Positions 32,575-40,601 of a stretch of 52,226 bases of DNA are shown piece by piece. The notes under the pieces were generated by a model, which was not told the DNA's origin, ran no database searches, and saw nothing but the letters and a program-made list of their open reading frames with translations. Each line of letters starts with the position of its first letter. Positions within the stretch are counted from its first letter, which is position 1. This DNA comes from Ruminococcus sp. (GTDB lineage: Bacteria > Bacillota > Clostridia > Oscillospirales > Ruminococcaceae), in contig NZ_JAILNU010000056.1 in assembly GCF_024691275.1 (NCBI RefSeq), positions 1 through 52,226 on the forward strand, given 5' to 3'. Position numbers and translations under genes: made by a program.

Positions 32575-33709
32575 GTGAGGATAGTTCGATCGTCCTGAAG
32601 ACCTGTTCTGCCGTATCAGCAAGATTATTGAAGGCATTAGTTCTGTCCATGGCTTGTTCGAGAGTTGAGACCTGCCTTATTATCGGGAAAAATGCATCAA
32701 TGCCATGCTGATTGCAAAGCTCAGCGCCGCTTTTCACCGCACCGCTGAACGCTATAACGGACTTGCCGTATTTCTTTGCGAGCTTTGCGATACCGACGGG
32801 AGCTTTTCCCATGGCGGTCTGACTGTCGAGACATCCCTCACCTGTGACGACTATATCAGCTCCTTTTATTGCTTCTTCGAGCTTAGTTTCGCGCATAATG
32901 AGCTGAACTCCCGGTTCTGTCTTTGCATTAAGATAGTACATCAGAGCGAATCCGAGACCGCCTGCTGCTCCTGCTCCTGCCGTATCGGGAGAAGCTGCTG
33001 GATTATAGCTTTTTGTAAGCTCGGCATATTCGCGGAGCCATGTATCCATAATGGCTATGGACGCTGCGCAGGCACCCTTTTGAGGAGCAAATACTGCACT
33101 GCACCCATTATCGCCGCAGAGCGGATTCGTAACATCGCAGGCAACATGAAAACGGCATTGCCTTAGCTCGGGCGAGACATTGTCATCGGTGATGCGGACA
33201 AGCTGCGAAAGTCCCTTTGCACCGTATCCGACCTGCTGTCCGTTCTTATCGAGCATACCAAAGCCGAGAGCCTGCAAGCAGCCGATACCTCCGTCATTGG
33301 TGGCACTTCCGCCTATACCGATGATAAAGCTGCGGCAGCCGCACTTTACTGCGTCAAGTATGAGTTCGCCCGTGCCATAAGTAGTGGTATACATGGGAGC
33401 GTCAACAGTTGGGGACAGCAGAGTGATTCCCGAAGCAGCAGCCATTTCAATAACGGCAGTATTGTCGGGAAGTATGCCGTATTTTGCTTTGATACGCCTT
33501 CCGAGGGGGTCATAGACCTCTGTTTCGCGGAACTGTCCGTTCATTCCCGATACGAGAGCCTCAACAGTACCTTCGCCGCCGTCCGCAACAGGTCTGATAA
33601 CTGTTTCAGCGTCGGGATAAACGCGGCGAATACCATCTGCGGCAGCTTTGCCTGCATCGAGAGAGGTAAGGCTGCCTTTGAATGAATCTATTGCGATAAC
33701 TGCTTTCAT
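32558..33709 (-). CDS. glxK: Glycerate kinase (GlxK/GarK family)
   Basis: A 383-residue kinase that phosphorylates D-glycerate to 2-phosphoglycerate (type 1 glycerate kinase). It opens MKAVIAIDSFKGSLTSLDAG and carries VADGGEGTVEAL, GTGELILDA, IGIGGSATNDGG, CDVTNPLCG and TGEGCLDSQTAMGKAP. AGGAGG lies seven bases before ATG 33709. The last codons (SQKCSL and the stop TAA at 32558) are formed by the terminator arm plus the tip of the repeat, so the repeat set the exact C-terminus. The gene follows the GH114 dockerin gene by 67 bases on the same strand, with a repeat tip between them. Confidence 0.93.
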   Translation of the reverse strand: MKAVIAIDSFKGSLTSLDAGKAAADGIRRVYPDAETVIRPVADGGEGTVEALVSGMNGQFRETEVYDPLGRRIKAKYGILPDNTAVIEMAAASGITLLSPTVDAPMYTTTYGTGELILDAVKCGCRSFIIGIGGSATNDGGIGCLQALGFGMLDKNGQQVGYGAKGLSQLVRITDDNVSPELRQCRFHVACDVTNPLCGDNGCSAVFAPQKGACAASIAIMDTWLREYAELTKSYNPAASPDTAGAGAAGGLGFALMYYLNAKTEPGVQLIMRETKLEEAIKGADIVVTGEGCLDSQTAMGKAPVGIAKLAKKYGKSVIAFSGAVKSGAELCNQHGIDAFFPIIRQVSTLEQAMDRTNAFNNLADTAEQVFRTIELSSQKCSL

Positions 33710-33720
33710 TTTATGCCTCC

Positions 33721-33739
33721 TGTATAAGCACCGTGCTTA
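33721..33739. repeat. Repeat end abutting the glycerate kinase ribosome binding site
   Basis: TGTATAAGCACCGTGCTTA is the same end as at 37166 and 52057. On the minus strand the end runs directly into AGGAGG of glxK. AAGCA/TGCTT can form a small hairpin just upstream of the binding site. Confidence 0.5.
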
Positions 33740-33776
33740 CCGCTTGCTTTTTTCTTTTATAGAGAATCAGGCACTA

Positions 33777-35003
33777 TCATACGGAAAGTGTGGGAATGAT
33801 CTTGAGGAGATACTCCTGTATCTTTAAAGCATCGTTCAATGTTACGCCGTTTGAGCCCTCAACATCTGCATTAGCTGCTCCCTGCTCAGTGAGGCAGCTC
33901 TTTTCGCTTCCGTTCAGTCCGTATTTATTTGGATTTGCCAGTGACTGCATTATAAGAACGACATCTGACAGATCAACTGTATTATCCACATTTGCATCAC
34001 CCGCCAATAATTGACCGACTTTTGTTCCGACAGAGGTCGTAACTGTAGAAGTTGTTGCCGCAGAAGTCGTTACTGTAGTCGAAGTAGTAGTTGTCGCTGA
34101 ACTGCTCGGCTGAGTAACCGGAGGTTTTGCGATAAGCGGCTGCGAACCCTTCTCCTGTCCGGGTGTCAGAAGATCAAGAGTAGACGATGCGTAATAGGTA
34201 TAGCCTTTTTCAAGACAGTAGCTCTTTATAAAATCTATCAGCTCGCTGTCCTTGGTGTATTCAAGCAGGTAAACATCTTTGCCGTAGTCACTGACGAGCT
34301 TGCAGTATTTTTGGAAATACTCTCTCTCCGAAGCCTTATTCTTTGAAAAGGTCTCGTTCTTCCAGTTGATGGCACTGAATACAGTCTCTTGATTTACAGC
34401 GTCCATAACAGCATCGAGACTTTTATTCTTTTTGGCATATTCCGTTACATATGTATCGCCGCCGTTGATGATAACATACGTGCCGTACTTCTTAAAGCCT
34501 TTGAGGATCTCTGTAACTCCGTCATATATCTTATTCTCTTTGAAGTTGTAGTACACGTCGCAGTTGTCAACAAATAGTCCGTCAACGCCTTTATCGAGTA
34601 TACTCTTTGCGATGTCGCCAACGATGAAATCCTGCCACTCTTTCTGAGAAACATCTACCCATCTTTCGTCCTCCCAGTTCTCGTATACGCCGAGAGTATA
34701 TTTCTTATATTTCTCGAAATAAGAGCGGAATTCTTCAACAGAACCGAGATTGATATAGCTGTAAACGATGTGGCCTGTATTCTTTAACTGACTTATCTCA
34801 TTTTTCGAGAAATACTGTGCATCAATAACGATCTTCCTGTAGCTTTCCATATCAGAGATATTCTCGGGGTCTGCTCCGAGAAAAACGCCGTACTCGTATT
34901 TAATGTCTGCTGCACCAGCATTCGCGCAGAGCTGACCTGTGAATACTGTAGTAAAACAACAGGTTGCTGCCATGATCAAGCTGCCTATTCGTCCTTTTTT
35001 CAT
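33777..35003 (-). CDS. Secreted GH114-like glycosidase with dockerin
   Basis: ATG 35003 (AGAGG upstream) gives a 408-residue protein with signal peptide 1-31. Residues 33-305 resemble the GH114/TM1410 barrel (endo-alpha-1,4-polygalactosaminidase family): VFLGADPENISD, IVIDAQYFS, VYSYINLGSVEEFRSYF, WEDERWVDVSQKEW, GVDGLFVDNCDVY (acidic site), VIINGG and VYLLEYTKD. A Thr/Ser linker (about 325-350) leads to a C-terminal dockerin (GDANVDNTVDLSDVV, NADVEGSNGVTLNDAL). It would be a cellulosome-borne enzyme acting on galactosaminogalactan-type or other polysaccharide; GH114 is defined on fungal substrates, so the real target here is open. Confidence 0.85.
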   Translation of the reverse strand: MKKGRIGSLIMAATCCFTTVFTGQLCANAGAADIKYEYGVFLGADPENISDMESYRKIVIDAQYFSKNEISQLKNTGHIVYSYINLGSVEEFRSYFEKYKKYTLGVYENWEDERWVDVSQKEWQDFIVGDIAKSILDKGVDGLFVDNCDVYYNFKENKIYDGVTEILKGFKKYGTYVIINGGDTYVTEYAKKNKSLDAVMDAVNQETVFSAINWKNETFSKNKASEREYFQKYCKLVSDYGKDVYLLEYTKDSELIDFIKSYCLEKGYTYYASSTLDLLTPGQEKGSQPLIAKPPVTQPSSSATTTTSTTVTTSAATTSTVTTSVGTKVGQLLAGDANVDNTVDLSDVVLIMQSLANPNKYGLNGSEKSCLTEQGAANADVEGSNGVTLNDALKIQEYLLKIIPTLSV

Positions 35004-35123
35004 CTTTAGACCTCTTTTCATAAAATGATAGTTTGTTTCCGTGTTTACAGGCATTCCCACAGGGATATACCCGATTAATAGTACACTCGAACGGACAAAA
35101 AGAATTCAGACAATATATAAATA

Positions 35124-36341
35124 TCATAAAAGCTGCACAAGTTTCAGCGGTGTATCAGCAATGAGCGACTTTATCTCACTTTCAGCGTCAAGATGCATGA
35201 GGTATACGTGAACTCCGCTGTCCGCAAGTTTTATGAACTCGGGAAGCATCTCTTTCAGATGCAGATGGACTTCGCTCTTGTAATATGCCGCTTCGGTATA
35301 AAGGAACGAACTGCTTTTCAGCAGAGGCTTGAAAGGTTCAAGAGTTGCTGTATCTCCCGTATATACGGCGTTGTTTCCGTGAATACTCAGGTGATATCCG
35401 AAGCATCTTCCCTCAAGCGGCTTCACATGGGCAGTCGGCACTGCTGCAGCGAACCATTTTTTATCAAGTTCATCGGCGGTAACAATATGGAACCACTCCT
35501 GCTCGCAGCCCTCTATCCTCATAAGGAGCAGCAGCAAGTCGTCTTTCACCTCAGCTGACGGAGCGACGATCGTCACTTTTTTCTTCATACAGCTTGCGAA
35601 CCATACATATTGCAGCATCGTTCCCACGCCGCCGCTGTGGTCGCCGTGAGTGTGAGTAACAAGGATATAGATATTGTCGTACTGCTCCCAGTTCATCTTC
35701 TTGACCTTCTGGTATGAAGTCGCAGGGCAGTCAATGAGAACAAGCTCGTTATCCTCAACGAAGAATGCTGAATCATGCTCGTCGGCAAACGCCGAACCTC
35801 TGCCTAAAAACAGGAGCAAACGGTCATTCTGTATTTCTGTCAGCATTTCTGATAAATACCCGCCAATATTCTCGATGGTGCTGTGGCTGCCGTGAACCGC
35901 CTTAATAGTTTCCGACAGCTTCACACAGTCGGCATGATTTGCAGGAAGAATCGTATCAGCATCGCTGCATAAAGTATATGCGCGTTCATTTTGAGTGCTG
36001 ACGGACATTTTTCGGTACTCCTCCACAAACTCAGCAGGTATGCCCGAAGCCGTTATAAGCTCCAGTTCATGGGGGTAATAGCATGGATTCGTAAGTATGC
36101 ACGGACGGCGGTACTTGCGGCTAAGCTTGTCCGCGAACCAGCCTCCGAGACTTTGTCCGACGAAAAGAAAATCGTCGGTATCCACATATTCCGAAAGTTT
36201 TTCGAGCAGCTCAGACGGTGAGAGCTCCATGTATTTCATCTTCGGAGATATTATATCATCAGGAGAGATGATATCACACAACGCCTTGTAATTTTTGTTA
36301 TCGGCTTCTCCCATGAAGCCGTGCAAATTCAGTATTTTCAT
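35124..36341 (-). CDS. Fusion of an alpha/beta-hydrolase and a metallo-beta-lactamase-fold domain
   Basis: A cytoplasmic protein of about 405 residues with two hydrolase folds in one chain. Residues 1-165 resemble the YqiA/UPF0227 esterases: KILNLHGFMGE, then the nucleophile elbow VGQSLGGWFADKL (Ser about 64) and LTNPCYYP. Residues 175-405 are a metallo-beta-lactamase fold: LVTHTHGDHSGG (zinc ligands), later AVPTAHVKP, VYTGDTATL (zinc-bridging Asp) and a YLMHLD end. There is no frameshift. GTG AGA AAT ATG stands at the start; ATG 36341 is preferred, with GGTGAG close upstream. It is the second gene after crcB, 15 bases downstream. The MBL half has the RNase Z/phosphodiesterase style; the substrate is unknown. 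Confidence 0.8.
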   Translation of the reverse strand: MKILNLHGFMGEADNKNYKALCDIISPDDIISPKMKYMELSPSELLEKLSEYVDTDDFLFVGQSLGGWFADKLSRKYRRPCILTNPCYYPHELELITASGIPAEFVEEYRKMSVSTQNERAYTLCSDADTILPANHADCVKLSETIKAVHGSHSTIENIGGYLSEMLTEIQNDRLLLFLGRGSAFADEHDSAFFVEDNELVLIDCPATSYQKVKKMNWEQYDNIYILVTHTHGDHSGGVGTMLQYVWFASCMKKKVTIVAPSAEVKDDLLLLLMRIEGCEQEWFHIVTADELDKKWFAAAVPTAHVKPLEGRCFGYHLSIHGNNAVYTGDTATLEPFKPLLKSSSFLYTEAAYYKSEVHLHLKEMLPEFIKLADSGVHVYLMHLDAESEIKSLIADTPLKLVQLL

Positions 36342-36356
36342 ATTTCTCACCTGTTA

Positions 36357-36731
36357 TCAGAAGATTTTCTCAGCTAAAAACTGTGCTGCAAATAAAGCGG
36401 CTATCCCGACTGCAACGCTCAGTATAACATACGCCGAAGCTGTTATATACGAGCCTTTCTCCATAAGCTCTCCTGTTTCAAGAGCAAAGGACGAAAAAGT
36501 CGTAAAGCCGCCGCATATGCCGACTTTCAGAAAAAGAACGAGCCGCGGAGAATCTGAAAACTGCTTTAGCGTCAGTGCCGCTGCAAGTCCGATCATGAAA
36601 CAGCCTACAATATTAACAATAAACGTTTTAATGGGGAATCCGTCAGTGCTGCCTATCGGCAGTTTTCCTATCAGGAACCTGCAAACTGCTCCGATCGCAC
36701 CGCCTGCTGCAACTGCTAAACAATCTGTCAT
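36357..36731 (-). CDS. crcB: Fluoride channel CrcB/Fluc
   Basis: A 124-residue membrane protein with four helices and the family signatures GGAIGAVCRFLIG, FIVNIVGCFMIG and GGFTTFSSFALE (pore phenylalanines and the central sodium-site loop). Fluc proteins form dual-topology dimers that expel fluoride; some species have two copies, and here only one is seen. GAGGTGAG precedes ATG 36731. I see no fluoride riboswitch in its leader. It heads a two-gene unit with the hydrolase/MBL fusion. Confidence 0.95.
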   Translation of the reverse strand: MTDCLAVAAGGAIGAVCRFLIGKLPIGSTDGFPIKTFIVNIVGCFMIGLAAALTLKQFSDSPRLVLFLKVGICGGFTTFSSFALETGELMEKGSYITASAYVILSVAVGIAALFAAQFLAEKIF

Positions 36732-36744
36732 ATTCTCACCTCAT

Positions 36745-36772
36745 ATTATATGTTATCCCAATTATATCACAA
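36745..36772 (-). promoter_or_regulatory. Promoter of the crcB operon
   Basis: Minus strand: TTGTGA (36772-36767), 16 bases, TATAAT (36750-36745). Confidence 0.6.
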
Positions 36773-36857
36773 CACGAAAGCATTTACAACATATATTATT
36801 ATAGCTGTAACGTGAATATGAAATGAGCATTTTTAAAAAGCAGCGATCACTTAAGCA

Positions 36858-37183
36858 GAGTACTCATATAGAACCTTTACATGGGATTATCGGGGGAAAC
36901 CTTTCTGAGGAAAGGTTCCTCTGACCGAGGCGTTCCCCTCTGTCACTGCGTGACATCTCCCCGCACTGCGGGGAGTCACCCCCGTGCCCCCTTCCAAAGA
37001 CTTTTAGCTGATTTTTTCCTATGATAAAGCCCCTTTGTAGTTTAATACAAAGGGGCAATTTATCTATGTGCTTTATCATAGAAAAAATTAAATAACGGTT
37101 TTGAAAGAATACAGAGAAAATCTTCTTCAAAAGATTTTTCCTCAATATCTCACGTAAAAACTTCTGTATAAGCACCGTGTTTA
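36858..37183. repeat. Full-length intergenic repeat, copy C (opposite orientation to copy B)
   Basis: Ends GAGTACTCATATAGAACCTT and CTCACGTAAAAACTTCTGTA followed by TAAGCACCGTGTTTA. The interior holds the CCTATGATAAAGCCCCTTTG hairpin with a 15-base insertion in its right arm, plus GTCACTGCGTGAC and CTCCCCGCACTGCGGGGAG hairpins missing from copy B. It fills most of the 470-base gap between crcB and the anti-sigma-like gene. AAAAAG (36836-36841) and AAAAAGAG on the other side suggest a decayed terminator stem, but the arms do not pair well. Confidence 0.8.
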
Positions 37184-37202
37184 TGCATTTCTCTTTTTAT
37201 AT

Positions 37203-38129
37203 TTATGAAATATCATCTTCTTTTTTGTAAGAGCTGTTTATGAACATGAAGTATTCGTCGGTATTATTCAGTCGTGCAGCAACGGCTTCTTCCTTGTCGA
37301 TGCCATTTATTTCGTATAGCGCCATACCTTCGACAATTTCCCAGCCGTTTGAAACTTTGAACGTTACGGATATATTTCTTATGAAGTCACCGATGCTTTC
37401 GGGCTTTACAAGAGCGTCCGCCTTCTCATAAAGACAGTCGTTATATCTGAAAATCCCGTGCGAAGAGCGGATTGCTTCGCTGTAATCAAAGGGGAGTGTT
37501 CCTTTTACTTCTGAATCCACTTGTGTCATTGAAGTAGTCGGATCGGTAGCTTTTGCTTCAGATGATGCGGAGCTTTTTGTGATCTTTGCAATTTCTTTCT
37601 GATCTGAAGTTGTCGTAACAGGTCGAGGTACTGCGGTGACAGGACCTTCATTCATAGAAGTTGTGGTGGTAGCTTCGATTATTGAGGTCGGAACAGAGGT
37701 CTGCACAGGCTTGACGCTTGTGGTAGTATGAGTATATGGATAGGCAGTAGTAGTCTTTGGACGGGCAGTTGCAGTCAAGGAGCTGCTTCCTGTCTGGGGA
37801 GCTGTTGATGAGCTGACGGTTGCTGAAGATGTGGTATTTCTGGAATGTTCGGTAGTCGGAGGCTGAGTTGATGCCGATTTATCCGCAGTAGTAACTGTTT
37901 TTTCGGCAGTAGTTTCCGTTGTTGATATCATGGAGCTGTTGTGCTGGTTATCAGGCTTTGGCATGGACGAAGTGACGCGCCAAACACCTATACCTGTGAT
38001 AACAGCGGCACACATTCCCGAAACTGCATAAGAAGTATGTCTTATCTTTGCGGCTCTGACTTTTCTGGACTCTATGATCTGGTCGCCGCGCTGCATTATT
38101 CTGTTTGATATGTCTTCATAGCTCCTCAT
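37203..38129 (-). CDS. Membrane-anchored anti-sigma-like protein
   Basis: A 308-residue protein. Residues 1-31 are cytoplasmic (YEDISNRIMQRGDQIIESRK) and homologous to the N-terminus of the poly-dockerin sensor. One transmembrane helix lies at about 33-51, followed by a long Thr/Ser-rich outer stalk (57-205) and a C-terminal 100-residue domain (LPFDYSEAIRSSHGIFRYND, VTFKVSNGWEIVEGMALYEI) that I do not recognise and that should be the outside sensor. ATG 38129 has AGGAGG nine bases away and overlaps the sigma gene by 14 bases. The layout resembles the biomass-sensing anti-sigma proteins of Clostridium thermocellum (RsgI-type), but I see no sequence identity with RsgI. Confidence 0.75.
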   Translation of the reverse strand: MRSYEDISNRIMQRGDQIIESRKVRAAKIRHTSYAVSGMCAAVITGIGVWRVTSSMPKPDNQHNSSMISTTETTAEKTVTTADKSASTQPPTTEHSRNTTSSATVSSSTAPQTGSSSLTATARPKTTTAYPYTHTTTSVKPVQTSVPTSIIEATTTTSMNEGPVTAVPRPVTTTSDQKEIAKITKSSASSEAKATDPTTSMTQVDSEVKGTLPFDYSEAIRSSHGIFRYNDCLYEKADALVKPESIGDFIRNISVTFKVSNGWEIVEGMALYEINGIDKEEAVAARLNNTDEYFMFINSSYKKEDDIS

Positions 38130-38670
38130 ATTCAAAGCCCTCCTTTTCGAGTAATATCTTCAATGCCGCCTTTGCTCGGTAGAGAAGATTTCTTATTTGC
38201 CGCTCATTCTTATGCATTATCTCAGCCGTTTCGGTGTTGCTGAAATTCTCAAAATAAACCAGATACAGCACCTGCCTGTAATCGCCGTTGAGCTTCTCCA
38301 TGGTACGGAGGAGCTGTTTTTTATTTTCGGCAGCTATATGGTTCTTTTCTATATCCTCTCTGTCTGATATATCATAGAAATCGTCCAGCGGAGCTTCCTG
38401 TATTTTGCGCCGCTTTCTGATAATATTGTAAGCCGTGTTGCGTCCCACGGAGAAAAGCCACGTTTTAAAGGTGCTTTTCCCTGAGAATTCGGGTCTGTCC
38501 GTGTAGAGCTTCAGAAAAGTCTCCTCGGCAAATTCTTCCGCTTCGGCGATATTTTCGGCAAAACTGTTAAGATATAGCGTAAGACCGTCCCAGTACTCCG
38601 TGACCAGTTCGGTAAAAGAATTTCTGTCACCTTCAAGAAAACGGCGGTAGCTACTTGCACCGTTATCCAT
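38116..38670 (-). CDS. ECF-like RNA polymerase sigma factor (paralogue)
   Basis: A 184-residue sigma-70 family factor with region 2 (GLTLYLNSFAENIAEAEEF, FKTWLFSVGRNTAYNIIRKR) and region 4 (LNGDYRQVLYLVYFENF, KNERQIRNLLYRAKAALKI). It is a clear paralogue of the factor at 16417-16971, with the same length, the same MDNG.SSY.RFL start and the same overlapping partner gene. AAAGGAG lies seven bases before ATG 38670. The upstream site TGAGACA-N14-GGTAC occurs on both strands of the 198-base region shared with the divergent dockerin gene, which suggests that the factor transcribes itself and that gene. Confidence 0.92.
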   Translation of the reverse strand: MDNGASSYRRFLEGDRNSFTELVTEYWDGLTLYLNSFAENIAEAEEFAEETFLKLYTDRPEFSGKSTFKTWLFSVGRNTAYNIIRKRRKIQEAPLDDFYDISDREDIEKNHIAAENKKQLLRTMEKLNGDYRQVLYLVYFENFSNTETAEIMHKNERQIRNLLYRAKAALKILLEKEGFEYEEL

Positions 38671-38708
38671 AGACAGCTCCTTTCATATAATGAGATATTA
38701 TCCTCTAT

Positions 38709-38740
38709 TAATTAGTACCATTTTTCCTTGGTTTGTCTCA
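38709..38740 (-). promoter_or_regulatory. Candidate ECF promoter of the second sigma operon
   Basis: Minus strand: TGAGACA (38740-38734), 14 bases, GGTAC (38719-38715), then TAATTAA. It is a near-exact mirror of the site at 38797-38829. Confidence 0.65.
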
Positions 38741-38796
38741 CCTTGATTATAAAGTTTTGAGGAAAAATTGTCAACTGAAAAAATTATTAAAACGGC

Positions 38797-38829
38797 TGAG
38801 ACATTTTTATCATTTGTGGTACTAATTAG
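38797..38829 (+). promoter_or_regulatory. Candidate ECF promoter of the dockerin gene
   Basis: TGAGACA (38797-38803), 14 bases, GGTAC (38818-38822), then TAATTAG. Same boxes and spacing as the sigma gene's own upstream site on the opposite strand. Confidence 0.65.
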
Positions 38830-38868
38830 TGAAAGCAAAAATCCATGACTTTTAAAGGAGGTCTTATT

Positions 38869-39915
38869 ATGAATAAAAAGCTTATGTCAGTTATCGCAGC
38901 TGGGGCTTTAGCAGTCTGCGGTTCGCCGATCAGTGCAAATGCTCTTTATACTGAAAGAATGACAGGAGGGGATTACAGCGATTTCATTAAGATTGAATAT
39001 AAGTCTGATGACAAAGTAAATTACTATATCTATAACGGAACTGAAACCAGATTTATCGACCCTGAGAATCCGTATTATCGCCGGGCTGTAAGAGAAGAAA
39101 AACTCAGTGACAGGATATACTTCAATATCGCAGCCGAGGAAGGAGCTGAAAGCGCTGTCACGGTTGGTGACAATGCAACATCAGGTCAGATAAACCTGCT
39201 GTTCAAGGACTTTGAGACAGAAAACGGTGACGCTGTACAAGTTCACGGCAGTATTTTCAGCGGCACATACAAATATTATGCAGAGCCAAGCAATGGAAAT
39301 AAAAAAGGCGACGTGCTCAGGCTGACTGCAAATGATGTTCGCAGGATAAGGGATATACTTGTCAATGAAGCAGGTGCAGCTGATATTATCTTTGCTGATG
39401 ACGTTAACAGCCCGTCCAACGGAAGTATCGACCTTTGCGAGTTCACGTTGTCATATGAGTACTATGTTGGCAAAACAAAAGAGGATAGAGCAGCGAAATT
39501 AACTGAGATCAAGCAGCAGGTAGAGGAGTTTGCAACAGAAAAAGGTTTTGATGTAACAGTTTCGGGCGAGTCGATCATTTTTGTCAGACCGAACAAGAAT
39601 ATCTCTTTGGCAGAAATGGCGGAGATCACCGGAGCTATAGATGATAATTTTGATGATATCGCGTTATATGAATCGTGGCAGTGCGACGCTTCAGAGAGCT
39701 TCGGCGGCATCGACCTTATGAACGCTGTTGACGGTGATTCAAACTGCGATGAGGAAATGGATATGGCGGACGTAGTGTTTATCATGCAGTCTCTTGCAAA
39801 TCCGAACAAGTATCAGATAACAAAGCAGGGCAGATTCAACGCTGATCTGGACGGTAACGGTCTCACAGTAGGCGACGCTCAGGCGATACAGGAAACGCTT
39901 CTTGGTCTGAGATAA
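38869..39915 (+). CDS. Secreted dockerin protein of unknown function
   Basis: ATG 38869 is chosen because AAAGGAGG (38854-38861) lies eight bases upstream; the earlier in-frame ATG 38845 would place that site inside the gene. The protein has 348 residues: signal peptide 1-27, an unassigned alpha/beta region to about 275 (SYEYYVGKTKEDRAAKL, EEFATEKGFDVTVSGESI, and an NKNISLAEMAEITGAIDD end), then a C-terminal dockerin (GDSNCDEEMDMADVV and NADLDGNGLTVGDAQ) whose inter-repeat linker is shorter than in the neighbours. It is divergent from the sigma/anti-sigma pair and has the same candidate promoter, so it may be a target or a partner of that signalling system. Confidence 0.82.
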   Translation: MNKKLMSVIAAGALAVCGSPISANALYTERMTGGDYSDFIKIEYKSDDKVNYYIYNGTETRFIDPENPYYRRAVREEKLSDRIYFNIAAEEGAESAVTVGDNATSGQINLLFKDFETENGDAVQVHGSIFSGTYKYYAEPSNGNKKGDVLRLTANDVRRIRDILVNEAGAADIIFADDVNSPSNGSIDLCEFTLSYEYYVGKTKEDRAAKLTEIKQQVEEFATEKGFDVTVSGESIIFVRPNKNISLAEMAEITGAIDDNFDDIALYESWQCDASESFGGIDLMNAVDGDSNCDEEMDMADVVFIMQSLANPNKYQITKQGRFNADLDGNGLTVGDAQAIQETLLGLR

Positions 39916-39950
39916 GGATAAACGGTAATAATTCTCTTTCATAGTGCAGC

Positions 39951-39979
39951 AAGCCCGCTCGGTCTGAGCGGGCTTTTGT
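39951..39979 (+). terminator. Terminator of the dockerin gene
   Basis: AAGCCCGCTC (39951-39960) pairs with GAGCGGGCTT (39966-39975), followed by TTGT. Confidence 0.85.
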
Positions 39980-39980
39980 A

Positions 39981-40009
39981 TTGACAAAAGGCAGCTTTTA
40001 TGGTAAAAT
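39981..40009 (+). promoter_or_regulatory. Promoter of the flavodoxin-like gene
   Basis: TTGACA (39981-39986), 17 bases, TAAAAT (40004-40009). Confidence 0.75.
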
Positions 40010-40057
40010 ATATTATAAAAATGCTTGCCAAAAGCAAAAATAAGGAGTGTAACTGAC

Positions 40058-40591
40058 ATGAAAGTATTGGTAATAACAGGAAGTCCGCACAAGAACGGAA
40101 CATCTGCGTATCTTGCAGAGCAGTTTATCAAGGGCGCAGAAGAAGCAGGACATGAAGTCTGTCGCTTTGACGCGGCATTCAAGGATATCCACCCTTGTAT
40201 CGCCTGCGAGAAATGTCATGGTGCTGCACCTGCCTGCGTGTTCAAAGATGATATGGCTGAGCTGAATCCTCACCTTATCGAAGCTGATGCAGTAGTTCTT
40301 GCGTCGCCGATATATTATTATGCTGTAAGTGCGCAGCTCAAAGCTGTTATCGACCGTTTTTATGCAAACGATGCTGTTATTCACGGCGGCAAGAAAGCTG
40401 TACTTATGGTGACAATGGCTGATGACAATGAAGAGACAGCAGATGGTGCAGCAACTTCGTTCAAGGGCATGACAAAGTATCTTGAATGGGATATCGCAGG
40501 CACTGTTATAGCTGTGAACTGCATGACACTTGATATGCTGAAAAAGACTGATTATCCCGTACAGGCTTACGAGCTGGGAAAAGCGCTCTGA
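40058..40591 (+). CDS. NADPH-dependent FMN reductase-like flavoprotein
   Basis: A 177-residue flavodoxin-fold protein: MKVLVITGSPHKNGTSAYLA (FMN phosphate loop), CIACEKCHGAAPACVFKDDM (a Cys pattern typical of iron-sulfur flavoproteins and related reductases) and VVLASPIYYYAVSAQLKAVIDR. It probably reduces quinones, azo compounds or flavins in the cytoplasm. ATG 40058 is chosen for AAGGAG at 40041-40046 and the clean family start. Monocistronic; the terminator contains a repeat. Confidence 0.88.
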   Translation: MKVLVITGSPHKNGTSAYLAEQFIKGAEEAGHEVCRFDAAFKDIHPCIACEKCHGAAPACVFKDDMAELNPHLIEADAVVLASPIYYYAVSAQLKAVIDRFYANDAVIHGGKKAVLMVTMADDNEETADGAATSFKGMTKYLEWDIAGTVIAVNCMTLDMLKKTDYPVQAYELGKAL

Positions 40592-40601
40592 TAATATGTT
40601 T

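Noticed and set aside
35003..35110. Another ECF-type site (TGTACTATTAAT) before the GH114 gene
   Set aside because: The TGNNACA box is missing at the 14-base distance.
36732..36800. Fluoride riboswitch before crcB
   Set aside because: The short leader has no GGNGAUGG-type core; only a promoter and a binding site fit in it.
36864..37175. 103-codon minus-strand frame inside repeat copy C
   Set aside because: It spans the repeat's hairpins and is not kept in the other copies, so it is a by-product of the repeat.
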